From an uncultured Bacilli bacterium (GTDB taxonomy: Bacteria > Bacillota_I > Bacilli_A > RF39 > UBA660): a stretch of DNA of 64,000 nucleotides. A program made the translations under genes and the position numbers. Of this stretch, positions 1-7,699 are shown piece after piece. The stretch spans positions 122,606 through 186,605 of the forward strand of contig CAKPRZ010000001.1 in assembly GCA_934183165.1 (NCBI GenBank). Reading direction: 5' to 3'. A model generated the notes under the pieces. That model ran no database searches, was not told where the DNA came from, and saw only the letters and a list, made by a program, of their open reading frames with translations. Position 1 is the stretch's first letter. Every line of letters starts with the position of its first letter.

Positions 1-786
1 GATGTTAATGATAAAAAGCAATTTGGAGCCCTATGTATAATGTTCAATGAGGAAGATTGTTATGTTGGGTTTAAAGGCACTGATTCAACACTAGTTGGTT
101 GGAAAGAAGACATGGCTCTTGGGTACACATTCCCTACTCTAGCACAAGTTGATGCCATCAATTATTTAAATCAAGTAATAAGTTGGAAAGTTAAAAACGT
201 TTATGTTGGTGGGCACTCCAAAGGTGGAAATTTAGCCATGTGTGCATATATGTATGCACATAAAAAAGTAAAGAAAAAAGTAAAACAAGTTTTTAACAAT
301 GATGGACCTGGCTTTAGAGACAAAGAATATAAATCTAATGAATATCAAGATTTATTATTAAAACTCAAAATGTTTGTTCCAGAAGGAAGTATTGTAGGGA
401 TTTTATTAAATAGTCCACCATATTTTAAAGTAGTTAAATCTACTAATAATGGACCATATGAACATGATTGCAATACATGGATGTGTTTTGGTTCTTTCTT
501 TGTTGAAGGTATTCAAAGCAATATAAGTAAGAAATTTAAAGAAAAAACAGATGAATTTATTAATAATTATACTGATTCAAAAAAAGAAAAATTAGTAAAT
601 AGTTTCTTTAAAGTACTAGAAGAAGCTAATATCAAAAGTTTTAATGAAATATCATCTATGCAATGGAACCAATTTGTAGAAATAGTAAAAGGTATAAATG
701 ATATTGATGCTAAAACTAAAGATCTTTTCTTGGATGTATTTAAAAACTTTATTATGAAAAGGAAAGATAAAGATAAGAAAAAATAA
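1..786 (+). CDS. DUF2974 (Mbeg1-like) alpha/beta-hydrolase family protein, 5' truncated by window
   Basis: The reading frame is open from base 1 (DVNDKKQFGALCIMFNEED...), so the gene starts before the window and the ATG at 40 is probably internal. Seen: a lipase-like nucleophile elbow (GGHSKGGNLA, about residue 70 of the visible part), preceded by FKGTDSTLVGWKEDM and followed by NNDGPGF. These three blocks are characteristic of the DUF2974/Mbeg1-like family, whose biochemical role is unproven; the Ser of GHSKG is the presumed nucleophile. The lysine-rich C-terminus (KRKDKDKKK) ends 7 bases before a strong terminator. It is one of only four plus-strand genes here. Substrate unknown; a lipid or acyl ester is inferred from the fold only. 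Confidence 0.8.
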   Translation, partial: DVNDKKQFGALCIMFNEEDCYVGFKGTDSTLVGWKEDMALGYTFPTLAQVDAINYLNQVISWKVKNVYVGGHSKGGNLAMCAYMYAHKKVKKKVKQVFNNDGPGFRDKEYKSNEYQDLLLKLKMFVPEGSIVGILLNSPPYFKVVKSTNNGPYEHDCNTWMCFGSFFVEGIQSNISKKFKEKTDEFINNYTDSKKEKLVNSFFKVLEEANIKSFNEISSMQWNQFVEIVKGINDIDAKTKDLFLDVFKNFIMKRKDKDKKK

Positions 787-793
787 AAATTTA

Positions 794-829
794 AAACTCA
801 AGTTAATTAATCAAACTTGAGTTTTTTTT
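794..829. terminator. Bidirectional intrinsic terminator
   Basis: Perfect 11-bp stem AAACTCAAGTT (794-804) / AACTTGAGTTT (814-824), 9-base loop, then a T run on the plus strand. It ends the DUF2974 gene and lies just past the stop of the convergent beta-helix gene, so it may serve both. Confidence 0.85.
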
Positions 830-838
830 ATTATATTT

Positions 839-2635
839 CTATATAGCTTTACCATTAACAAATAATTTATATCCATTAAAATTAATATTACTGTTTGTTT
901 TATCTTTATTATTTAATTCTGTAATATAAGTATCTTTAGTTAAAGTTATTGATGATGTACTGTCCAAAGATAATTTAATTTTCTTTGCAGTATTGTCACT
1001 ATTAATTGCTCCTTTATAAGAAGATTGATTAGTAAGATTCATTTCTAATGTTGATATAGAGTCTACAACAATATCTCCGGATATTTTTTGATTATCTAAT
1101 ATAAGATTTACTATTCCTCCATTAGAACCATTATTTCCCCAAGAGTCTTTTTGTATCCTTAAAAAATTACCAGTTTTATCATTATTTATAATTGTATTGT
1201 TACTTAATGATATTGTTGCATTGGTATTAGTAACATAGAATGAATCTCCTTTATTGGTTGTAATTGTACTGTCTTTTGATGTGAACTTAGCTTCTCCATT
1301 TGCTGCATCACCACTCATTGATTGATATAAAAATATATTCTTATAAGTTGTTGATTGTCCATTTAATGTATTATTAGTATCAATTAGTTCAACATTATCT
1401 AAGGTAACAGAGTTTTTTCCTTCTATTACAACACCTTCAGATGCTTTAGATATCAATTTAGCATTTTTTACAGAAACATTTGCTGTTGAGTAAATTGCTG
1501 GAGAGCCTTTTCCTGTTGTTGTATAAGTTCCTTTATCTACGGAAACAGTTCCACCACCTCTATCTGTTCTAATGGCAGCTGATGATGTTCCAGCAGTATT
1601 TATTGTTAAGTTGTTAGCATTTAATACACCTCCACCAGTAGTCATTATTCCTCCAGAATTATCTTTAGAAGTTGTAATAACAGAATCGCTTATTGTAAGA
1701 GTTGTTCCATCACTAGATGAATTGTTCGTAGTCGCACTTCCTCCATAACTGAAAACACCATTAGCTCCTGTCGCATCAGTTGTAACTTTAATATTATTAA
1801 TAGTTAATTTCGCACCATTTCTTGCAATTATAGCCGAATTAGTTCCGTAAAAACTAGTGTTATCACCACCATCTGAATCTCCTGTTTTTGAAACAGTTAT
1901 TCCTGATAGTGATGCTGTAACTTTTGAAGCCGATATTGAGTTTTGATCTTTTGTTGTTGAAGTATATTCACCTTCAGTTATGTTTTCATTATCTTTAAGT
2001 TCTTTTGAAGATGAATATGATGCTTTATTATTTTCGTTATTATTAAATGTTAAATTTGCTTTTGTAGAATTATTATTTAAGAAATATTTTTTAGTAAGTT
2101 TTAAATCTATAAAAGTTAGTAAACTTGTAGAAAGGATTGTAATTAATATCAATATAATTATTTTATCTTTATTATAATAAGTTTCTTTTATACTTTTTTG
2201 GTTTAATTTTGACATAACAAGATGAACTACTAATATTGATAATAATAAGGATTCTATACCAAATATAATGAAGTAGCAAGTTGGTAAATTAGTAGTTGAA
2301 TTTTTCATATCAGGTGGTGTATTATCTGGTTTTTCCATTGGTTGTTGATTTTTATTTTCCTGTTCATTATTTTGGTTATCAGTTACAGTGAAATTTTTAG
2401 ATTTTTCAGTTGTAGATTTATTATCACTTGACTGATTATTATTTGTATTATCGTCTGGTTTTTCTGGTGGTTGGTTACTGTTATTATTGCTTGGTTGAGT
2501 CATATTATTTGGTGGCTGATTTCCATTATTAGTAACTTTAACATTATTTTTAGCATAAAACATGGTGAAAATCATACTTGCTATTAAAGCTACAATCAAA
2601 ACGATTATTATTATATTTTTATTTTTTTTATTCAT
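839..2635 (-). CDS. Membrane-anchored beta-helix (carbohydrate-binding/adhesin-like) surface protein
   Basis: 598 residues. Order: N-terminal membrane segment (about residues 8-27); an Asn/Pro/Gln-rich low-complexity linker with repeated QPPEKPD/NNN blocks; two more hydrophobic segments (about 118-142 and 158-176); then a long Ser/Thr/Asn/Gly-rich region. In that region short strands recur (SAIIARNGAKLTINNIKV, GVFSYGG, GGGVLNANNLTI, SAAIRTDRGGGTVSVDKG), the pattern of a right-handed parallel beta-helix. Similar proteins in gut Firmicutes are annotated as carbohydrate-binding-domain or adhesin-like proteins; function is inferred. Start chosen because GAGGAG lies 7 bases before ATG. It appears monocistronic, converging on the terminator at 794-829. 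No catalytic residues are recognisable. Confidence 0.7.
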   Translation of the reverse strand: MNKKNKNIIIIVLIVALIASMIFTMFYAKNNVKVTNNGNQPPNNMTQPSNNNSNQPPEKPDDNTNNNQSSDNKSTTEKSKNFTVTDNQNNEQENKNQQPMEKPDNTPPDMKNSTTNLPTCYFIIFGIESLLLSILVVHLVMSKLNQKSIKETYYNKDKIIILILITILSTSLLTFIDLKLTKKYFLNNNSTKANLTFNNNENNKASYSSSKELKDNENITEGEYTSTTKDQNSISASKVTASLSGITVSKTGDSDGGDNTSFYGTNSAIIARNGAKLTINNIKVTTDATGANGVFSYGGSATTNNSSSDGTTLTISDSVITTSKDNSGGIMTTGGGVLNANNLTINTAGTSSAAIRTDRGGGTVSVDKGTYTTTGKGSPAIYSTANVSVKNAKLISKASEGVVIEGKNSVTLDNVELIDTNNTLNGQSTTYKNIFLYQSMSGDAANGEAKFTSKDSTITTNKGDSFYVTNTNATISLSNNTIINNDKTGNFLRIQKDSWGNNGSNGGIVNLILDNQKISGDIVVDSISTLEMNLTNQSSYKGAINSDNTAKKIKLSLDSTSSITLTKDTYITELNNKDKTNSNINFNGYKLFVNGKAI

Positions 2636-2762
2636 TTAATCATCTCCTCAATTTAAATATACTAAATATTTGAATATCATTTTGACATATTTTGTTTTAT
2701 TATCACTTTTCCTTTCATGAGTATATCTTAGTATAATTTTATTAAATGAAAATTAATTAAAG

Positions 2763-2790
2763 AAAAAAAGTTTTAAAATTAAAACTTTTT
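2763..2790 (-). terminator. Intrinsic terminator of the two-component/serpin-like operon
   Basis: Stem AAAAAGTTTT (2765-2774) / AAAACTTTTT (2781-2790) with a 6-base AT loop. The plus-strand A run at 2763-2769 becomes a U tract on the minus strand, directly after the stop of the 359-residue gene. Confidence 0.75.
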
Positions 2791-2793
2791 ATA

Positions 2794-3873
2794 CTACTGA
2801 TATTTTTCTATCTTCTCTACTTTTAAGGCAAAATATGGAATATCTTTACCTTTTTCTTTTATGAATAATGTGAATACATCATTAACATCTAAATTTCTTG
2901 AAACCTCATGAATTGCTGATGTTGTTTTTGTCATATCGATAGCGGATTCACTTTTTATTTTTCCACCTGCCTCATCCATCTTAAAGCTTATACTTTGAAT
3001 AGCCTTTTCAATTATACATGTATCTCCGTCAAAAGCTATAAATGGTTTATTGGCCAGTTCTATATATTCTTTTTTTATATCAAATTCCATAAATGGGGCT
3101 TTAAAAGAATCTTCACTAGTAAATTTATGATTTCCAGTATATTTTTTACTTTCACTAATCATATTGTTATACATTCCTTTGAATGTTGAACCTTTTGGAT
3201 TTTTATAAAAGATAACACTGTCACCATCTTTAGTAGCAATTGATACCGCAAAATCATCACTATTATTATAAAATAAGATTTCAAGTTGACTACGTACATT
3301 ACTTTTTGCATTCTTTGAAATACCAAAATATTTAATATTTTTATATTTTCCAAAGGTTGATTTACCCATTTTTTTAAATTTATATTTGTACTCAAATTCT
3401 CTATATAACATTGAATAAAAGAAATATCTTTTTACATTCATATTATTTTCATTATTTAAATTATCTTGATCCCAATTAAAATCATTTAATATATCACTTG
3501 TCTGATTAAACTTATCTTTGATGCCTTGTTCTATTTCTTTTTTTAATTCTAAACTCTTTAAACCATATTTTTTATAATAGTATTTGCTAGAAATCATATT
3601 TTCATTAAACTCTTCTTTATTAAGATTTTTAGCCATTTTTTCTTGAGGTGAAAATTCAATATCTTGTTTAACAACTTCATTTTTCATATCGTTCCATACA
3701 AGTTGAAAACTACCACACCAAGCAGTATCACTGATCACATCATCTAAAAGTGTTGGTACTATTGTAATATCTTGATTATATTTTTTAGAATGATTGTTTT
3801 GAAACAAAATAAAATAGGAAATTAATATTAAACCTAAACATATAAAACCAATAATTAATATTCTTTTTTTCAT
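2794..3873 (-). CDS. Exported protein with distant serpin-like features
   Basis: 359 residues. One N-terminal membrane/signal segment (about 4-24) with no lipobox cysteine, so probably a membrane-anchored extracellular protein. I do not recognise a standard family with certainty. The C-terminal 100 residues recall the end of serpins: a strand plus hinge-like segment (SISFKMDEAGGKIKSESA, compare the serpin hinge EEGTEAAAAT), a short exposed loop, then VFTLFIKEKGKDIPYFALKV, compare serpin PFLFLIRD...ILFMGRV. The middle stretch RYFFYSMLYREFEYKYKF could match the serpin 'NAIYFKGKW' strand. This is pattern reading, not a search result. The gene lies 44 bases behind the histidine kinase with its own AAAGGAG site, so it is probably in the same operon and may be a target or modulator of that system. 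Confidence 0.55.
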   Translation of the reverse strand: MKKRILIIGFICLGLILISYFILFQNNHSKKYNQDITIVPTLLDDVISDTAWCGSFQLVWNDMKNEVVKQDIEFSPQEKMAKNLNKEEFNENMISSKYYYKKYGLKSLELKKEIEQGIKDKFNQTSDILNDFNWDQDNLNNENNMNVKRYFFYSMLYREFEYKYKFKKMGKSTFGKYKNIKYFGISKNAKSNVRSQLEILFYNNSDDFAVSIATKDGDSVIFYKNPKGSTFKGMYNNMISESKKYTGNHKFTSEDSFKAPFMEFDIKKEYIELANKPFIAFDGDTCIIEKAIQSISFKMDEAGGKIKSESAIDMTKTTSAIHEVSRNLDVNDVFTLFIKEKGKDIPYFALKVEKIEKYQ

Positions 3874-3917
3874 AACCTACTCCTTTAATAAAATATATCA
3901 TAAAAAGCTAGTTAATG

Positions 3918-5138
3918 CTATTTTTTTAGTATTACTTTAAATGTTGTTTTATTATCTACAGACATAGCTGATATTTTTCCATTATGATTAGTGACGATGT
4001 TTTTAGCAATTGCTAGTCCTAATCCATATCTATTTTCTTTTCTACTACGTGATTTGTCTACCCTATAGAATCTTTCAAATATTTTTTCTCCTTCACCAAC
4101 AGGTATTTGACTTCCGTAATTTATAACTTCTATAATGATATCATTGTTTTGTGAATGTAAATTCAAAGAAATGTTTTTGCCTTTACTAGAGTGTTCAATA
4201 GCGTTATCTAAAAGAATTTCTATTAATTGTTTTATACTGTTTTCATCGAATTTTAATATAATATTATCCTGAATCTGATATTTTAATTTTATATTTTTTT
4301 CAAAAGCACGAACCTCAAAGGTCAAAACTGAAAGTTCAACAACCTTAGATAGATTTGCTTCTTTCATTTCTAATAATTCTGTCTTTTCACTAGAGGCTAA
4401 ACTAAGTAAATCTGTTATTAATAGATTCATTCTATTTGATTCATTTTTAATATTATTTATCCATTTAAGTTCTTTTGGATTTTCTTCTAAAGCTTCACTT
4501 GATGCAATTATTACAGAAAGAGGTGTTTTTAACTCATGAGATGCATCTGTTATAAATTGTTTTTGGTTTTCAAAAGATTTCTTAACGGGAATTATGATCC
4601 AATCAGTTATTATTTTTGATATAGCAAAAGCAATAATCTCTAATATTAATAGTATTAGCAACGATAAGCCTAAACTATTTTTAAGATTTGTTTTAATATT
4701 ATCGTTATCGAATATGATTAAAGCATTATCTTGTGAATAAATATAAGAGTAATCACTAAAATATAGATTATTAACATGAGTTTCATCTTTCTCGACTTTA
4801 GAAAGTACTTTTAAAGCATATTTTTCAATGTTTTTGTTTGAATCTCCCATATTTGAGTGATCTATAACTTCTTTTATGTTGTTTTTCTCATCTATTAAAA
4901 CTGTATAAATAACAGAGTCTAAAACCATAATATTTTTAGTGTCATTTTCTTTAGGAGGAGGGACATCATCTTTATCGTTTATTTTTTGATTGTTGTCAAG
5001 CATTACGTTCATACTATTTATTATGTTATTTTTGTTTTCAATGTATTTTTGAAAATTAAAGAAAATAACTAATGAAATTATTGTAATACTAAATATTAAA
5101 AATATTGTGTAAAAAACCTTATTTTTTAGTTTATCCAT
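3918..5138 (-). CDS. Sensor histidine kinase
   Basis: 406 residues. Membrane segment at about 10-27, extracellular sensor of roughly 125 residues, second membrane segment at about 155-172, then a cytoplasmic kinase. The HisKA phospho-acceptor motif is DASHELKTPLSVI. The ATPase domain has the N box LLDNAIEHS, the F box EKIFERFYRVD and the G2 box RYGLGLAIA. The G1 region (VINYGSQIP) is diverged: the usual DxGxG aspartate is not seen. It starts 1 base after the response regulator stop (TAG-A-ATG), so translation is coupled. A standard phosphorelay partner of the 224-residue regulator; the extracellular signal is unknown. Confidence 0.92.
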   Translation of the reverse strand: MDKLKNKVFYTIFLIFSITIISLVIFFNFQKYIENKNNIINSMNVMLDNNQKINDKDDVPPPKENDTKNIMVLDSVIYTVLIDEKNNIKEVIDHSNMGDSNKNIEKYALKVLSKVEKDETHVNNLYFSDYSYIYSQDNALIIFDNDNIKTNLKNSLGLSLLILLILEIIAFAISKIITDWIIIPVKKSFENQKQFITDASHELKTPLSVIIASSEALEENPKELKWINNIKNESNRMNLLITDLLSLASSEKTELLEMKEANLSKVVELSVLTFEVRAFEKNIKLKYQIQDNIILKFDENSIKQLIEILLDNAIEHSSKGKNISLNLHSQNNDIIIEVINYGSQIPVGEGEKIFERFYRVDKSRSRKENRYGLGLAIAKNIVTNHNGKISAMSVDNKTTFKVILKK

Positions 5139-5139
5139 T

Positions 5140-5814
5140 CTATACCTCTACCCTATATCCAAGGCCTCTTAATGCTTTGATATTTACACTTGAACCAATT
5201 GCCTTTAATTTTTTTCTTATAAATGATAAGTAAACCTCTAAATTATTTGATTCTGTATCACGATCAATACCCCAAACTTTATCATATATTTGATCTTTTG
5301 ATAAAATCTGATTTGGATTGTTCATAAAATACTCCATTAAAAGAAATTCTTTACACACTAATTCAACAGTTTCATTTGTTTTAATGCAAGTTAGTTTTGA
5401 TGATTTAGTATTTAATTCTAGGTCGTTAAAAATAATTACATTATCATTAGCTTTATCAGTTCCCCTTAACTGAATATTTATTCTTGCAACTAGCTCTTCA
5501 ATATGAAATGGTTTAGTTATATAGTCATTGGCGCCACCATTTAATCCTTGTAATTTATCATCAAGCATCGATTTTGCTGTAAGCATAATAATTTTACTAT
5601 TTATCTTTTTTGTTTTAAGTTCTTTTAATACTTGAAAGCCATTTTTTTCTGGCAACATAACGTCTAATACAATTAAGTCATACACTCCAGTCAAAGCAAG
5701 GTAACTTGCCTCTTCTCCGTCATGAGAAACATCAACTATATATTTTTCTTTAATAAGTTTTTCTCTTATTATTTCAGCAAGAGAATATTCATCTTCAACA
5801 ACTAAAATTCTCAT
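5140..5814 (-). CDS. OmpR-family response regulator
   Basis: 224 residues. Receiver domain (1-120) with the acidic pair in VVEDE, phospho-acceptor Asp in LIVLDVMLPEKNG, the conserved Thr region IIMLTAKS and Lys in YITKPF. C-terminal winged helix (about 128-224) ending in RGLGYRVEV, typical of the OmpR/PhoB group. Strong ribosome site AAGAAGGTGATTTT before ATG. First gene of a three-gene unit: regulator, kinase, serpin-like protein. It lies only 44 bases from the ABC-F stop with no clear terminator between, so some read-through from the resistance-type gene is possible. Confidence 0.95.
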   Translation of the reverse strand: MRILVVEDEYSLAEIIREKLIKEKYIVDVSHDGEEASYLALTGVYDLIVLDVMLPEKNGFQVLKELKTKKINSKIIMLTAKSMLDDKLQGLNGGANDYITKPFHIEELVARINIQLRGTDKANDNVIIFNDLELNTKSSKLTCIKTNETVELVCKEFLLMEYFMNNPNQILSKDQIYDKVWGIDRDTESNNLEVYLSFIRKKLKAIGSSVNIKALRGLGYRVEV

Positions 5815-5857
5815 AAAATCACCTTCTTAAAGATATTATTAATTTATTAAACTAAGA

Positions 5858-7456
5858 TTAAATTTTGGTTAAATTAGTATAGTTGTCATAATTTCCTAAA
5901 TATTTAGTCACCTTTTTATCTTTTATTTTCATAATATGAGTAGCAATTTTATTTATAAAATATCTATCATGTGATACAAACAAAATAGTACCATTAAATT
6001 CTTTTAAAGCTTGTTCCAACATCTCTCTAGTATCTATATCTATATGATTTGTTGGTTCATCTAATATTAAAAAGTTATAAGAATCCTGTATCAAACAAAA
6101 TAGTTTTAATCTTACTTTTTCTCCACCAGATAAATATTTAATTTTTTTATTAATGCTTTCACCTGCAAACAAATATTTAAATAGTGCGGCTCTTAAGTTC
6201 GATTCATATCCTATAAAGTATTTTCTAGCTTCTTCCATAACTATTATATTGTCATCATCAAAATTTATTTCTTGCGGAATATATCCTATTTTAACATTAG
6301 CCCCTAATTTTATGTTGGTATTTCCTTTTAAAATTTCTTTTATAAGTGTTGATTTTCCACAACCATTTTCACCTATAATACAAACCCTTTCTCCATAAAA
6401 CAAATCAAATTTAGCTCTATTTAATAACTCTTTTCCAGAAATTGAAAGATCCAGTTTATTTGCTTTAATTACATCTCTACTAGAATTTTTAACATTTTCA
6501 AAAGTAATTGGTAAATTTTTCTTTTCTTCTGGCTTATCTAATTTATCCATTTTTTCCAATCTTTTTTTAATACTAGCGGCTCTTCTATAAAAGATTTCCC
6601 CTCCTGAATCACCACAAAGTCTTCCGTATTCATATAAACGTTTTATAGATTTTTCCATTGCCTCAATTTTCTTTTGTTGATTCTTGTAATTTTTAAATTC
6701 TATCATTAAACGATTTTCATTTTCCTTGATAAAGTATGTATAATTACCATGATAAACTTCAATACCTCTTTTGGTAATTAAAAAAATCTTACTAACAACA
6801 TTATCTAAAAAATATCTATCATGTGACACAACTATTACTGTTTTTTTATAATTATTTAAAAACTTTTCTAACCACTCTACTCTTTTTATATCCAAGTGAT
6901 TAGTTGGTTCATCTAAAAGTAATATATCTGGTTCTTGTAACAGTAGTTTTATCAAAGATAATATTGTTTTTTCACCACCTGATAAAGTATTAAAATTTCT
7001 ATTTAACATTTCATCAGTTATTTCAAATGCAGATAAAATTTTATCAATTTTGGTTTTATATTCGTAACCACCTTTATTAATAAATTCATCTTGTAATTTA
7101 GTGTATTTTTCTATAACTGAATAATCTGAACTCAATAAAGATTCTTCATATTTGTTTAGTCTTTTTTCTATTTTAATTATTTCTTCAAAAGCTCCATAGA
7201 TAAATTCTTTGACATTTATATTTTTTATAGATGGAAGTTGTTGTAAAAATCCAATACTACTACCATTTCTAATTGAAATATTTCCTGAATCTTCTTTTTC
7301 TATTCCAGATATAAGTTTTAATATTGTGCTTTTTCCACTACCATTAGATCCTATTAAGCCAATTTTTTCTCCTGTTTTTACTGTTATATCTATATCATTT
7401 AGAACATGATTAGTCCCGAATGATTTGTTTATTTTATTTAAATTTATTTCTATCAT
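5858..7456 (-). CDS. ABC-F ATPase, probable ribosomal-protection (antibiotic resistance) type
   Basis: 532 residues from the ATG at 7456; a longer in-frame extension to 7537 is rejected because it runs through the leader terminator, whereas TGGAGGATATAAT sits directly before 7456. Two ABC cassettes: Walker A GSNGSGKST, signature LSGGEKT and LLLDEPTNHLD; then Walker A GENGCGKST, signature LSGGEKV and LILDEPTNHID. No membrane segments. The charged interdomain linker (about 250-320) carries an elongated tip, LYEYGRLCGDSGGEIFYRR, that could reach into the ribosome. ABC-F proteins act on ribosomes; the attenuator in front strongly favours the antibiotic-protection subgroup (Vga/Lsa/VmlR/CplR-like) over housekeeping EttA-like factors. 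The drug class cannot be read from sequence. Confidence 0.88.
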   Translation of the reverse strand: MIEINLNKINKSFGTNHVLNDIDITVKTGEKIGLIGSNGSGKSTILKLISGIEKEDSGNISIRNGSSIGFLQQLPSIKNINVKEFIYGAFEEIIKIEKRLNKYEESLLSSDYSVIEKYTKLQDEFINKGGYEYKTKIDKILSAFEITDEMLNRNFNTLSGGEKTILSLIKLLLQEPDILLLDEPTNHLDIKRVEWLEKFLNNYKKTVIVVSHDRYFLDNVVSKIFLITKRGIEVYHGNYTYFIKENENRLMIEFKNYKNQQKKIEAMEKSIKRLYEYGRLCGDSGGEIFYRRAASIKKRLEKMDKLDKPEEKKNLPITFENVKNSSRDVIKANKLDLSISGKELLNRAKFDLFYGERVCIIGENGCGKSTLIKEILKGNTNIKLGANVKIGYIPQEINFDDDNIIVMEEARKYFIGYESNLRAALFKYLFAGESINKKIKYLSGGEKVRLKLFCLIQDSYNFLILDEPTNHIDIDTREMLEQALKEFNGTILFVSHDRYFINKIATHIMKIKDKKVTKYLGNYDNYTNLTKI

Positions 7457-7472
7457 ATTATATCCTCCATTT

Positions 7473-7502
7473 AAAAAAACTATATAGACGCATCTATATA
7501 GT
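7473..7502 (-). terminator. Leader terminator (attenuator) upstream of ABC-F gene
   Basis: Perfect 10-bp stem ACTATATAGA (7479-7488) / TCTATATAGT (7493-7502), 4-base loop, and a seven-base A run on the plus strand (7473-7479) that gives the U tract on the minus strand. It sits between leader peptide and ABC-F gene, 17 bases before the ABC-F ATG, so it would stop transcription unless it is prevented from forming. Confidence 0.88.
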
Positions 7503-7518
7503 CCATATATACAGATGC
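7490..7518 (-). promoter_or_regulatory. Alternative (anti-terminator) hairpin
   Basis: GCATCTATATA (7490-7500) can pair with TATATACAGATGC (7506-7518), with a two-base bulge and a 5-base loop. This uses the upstream arm of the terminator stem, so the two hairpins exclude each other. That is the layout of ribosome-mediated attenuation. Confidence 0.7.
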
Positions 7519-7555
7519 AGGCACGACCAAAACTCACACCTACATCCTTATTTAA

Positions 7556-7615
7556 TTAGAAAGATATAAGTGTGATACTATTTACATACATGATCTTTTT
7601 ACCTACATAATTCAT
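7556..7615 (-). CDS. Leader peptide of the ABC-F attenuator
   Basis: A 19-codon frame, MNYVGKKIMYVNSITLISF then TAA, preceded by GGAAGGTGATATT (good ribosome site) and a promoter about 20-50 bases further up. It ends 38 bases before the anti-terminator arm. Known attenuators of resistance ABC-F and Erm genes work by drug-stalled ribosomes on a short leader that shift the downstream RNA fold. The peptide is shorter than usual ORF cut-offs. Its function is inferred from position and structure. Confidence 0.72.
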   Translation of the reverse strand: MNYVGKKIMYVNSITLISF

Positions 7616-7634
7616 AATATCACCTTCCACAATT

Positions 7635-7663
7635 AATATATTATAATTAAAAGTTAAAGTCAA
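7635..7663 (-). promoter_or_regulatory. Sigma-A promoter of the leader/ABC-F unit
   Basis: Minus strand -35 TTGACT (7658-7663), 17-base spacer, -10 TATATT (7635-7640). The start point would fall just before the leader ribosome site. Confidence 0.8.
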
Positions 7664-7699
7664 TAAAAAAAGACCAATGTATAAACATTGATCTTACTA

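Noticed and set aside
7457..7537. N-terminal extension of the ABC-F protein (start 7537)
   Set aside because: The extension translates the leader terminator hairpin, has no ribosome site, and a strong GGAGGA lies before the ATG at 7456.
7490..7615. Metabolite riboswitch upstream of the ABC-F gene
   Set aside because: The leader is short, AT-rich and contains a translatable peptide with promoter and ribosome site; no known aptamer core recognised.
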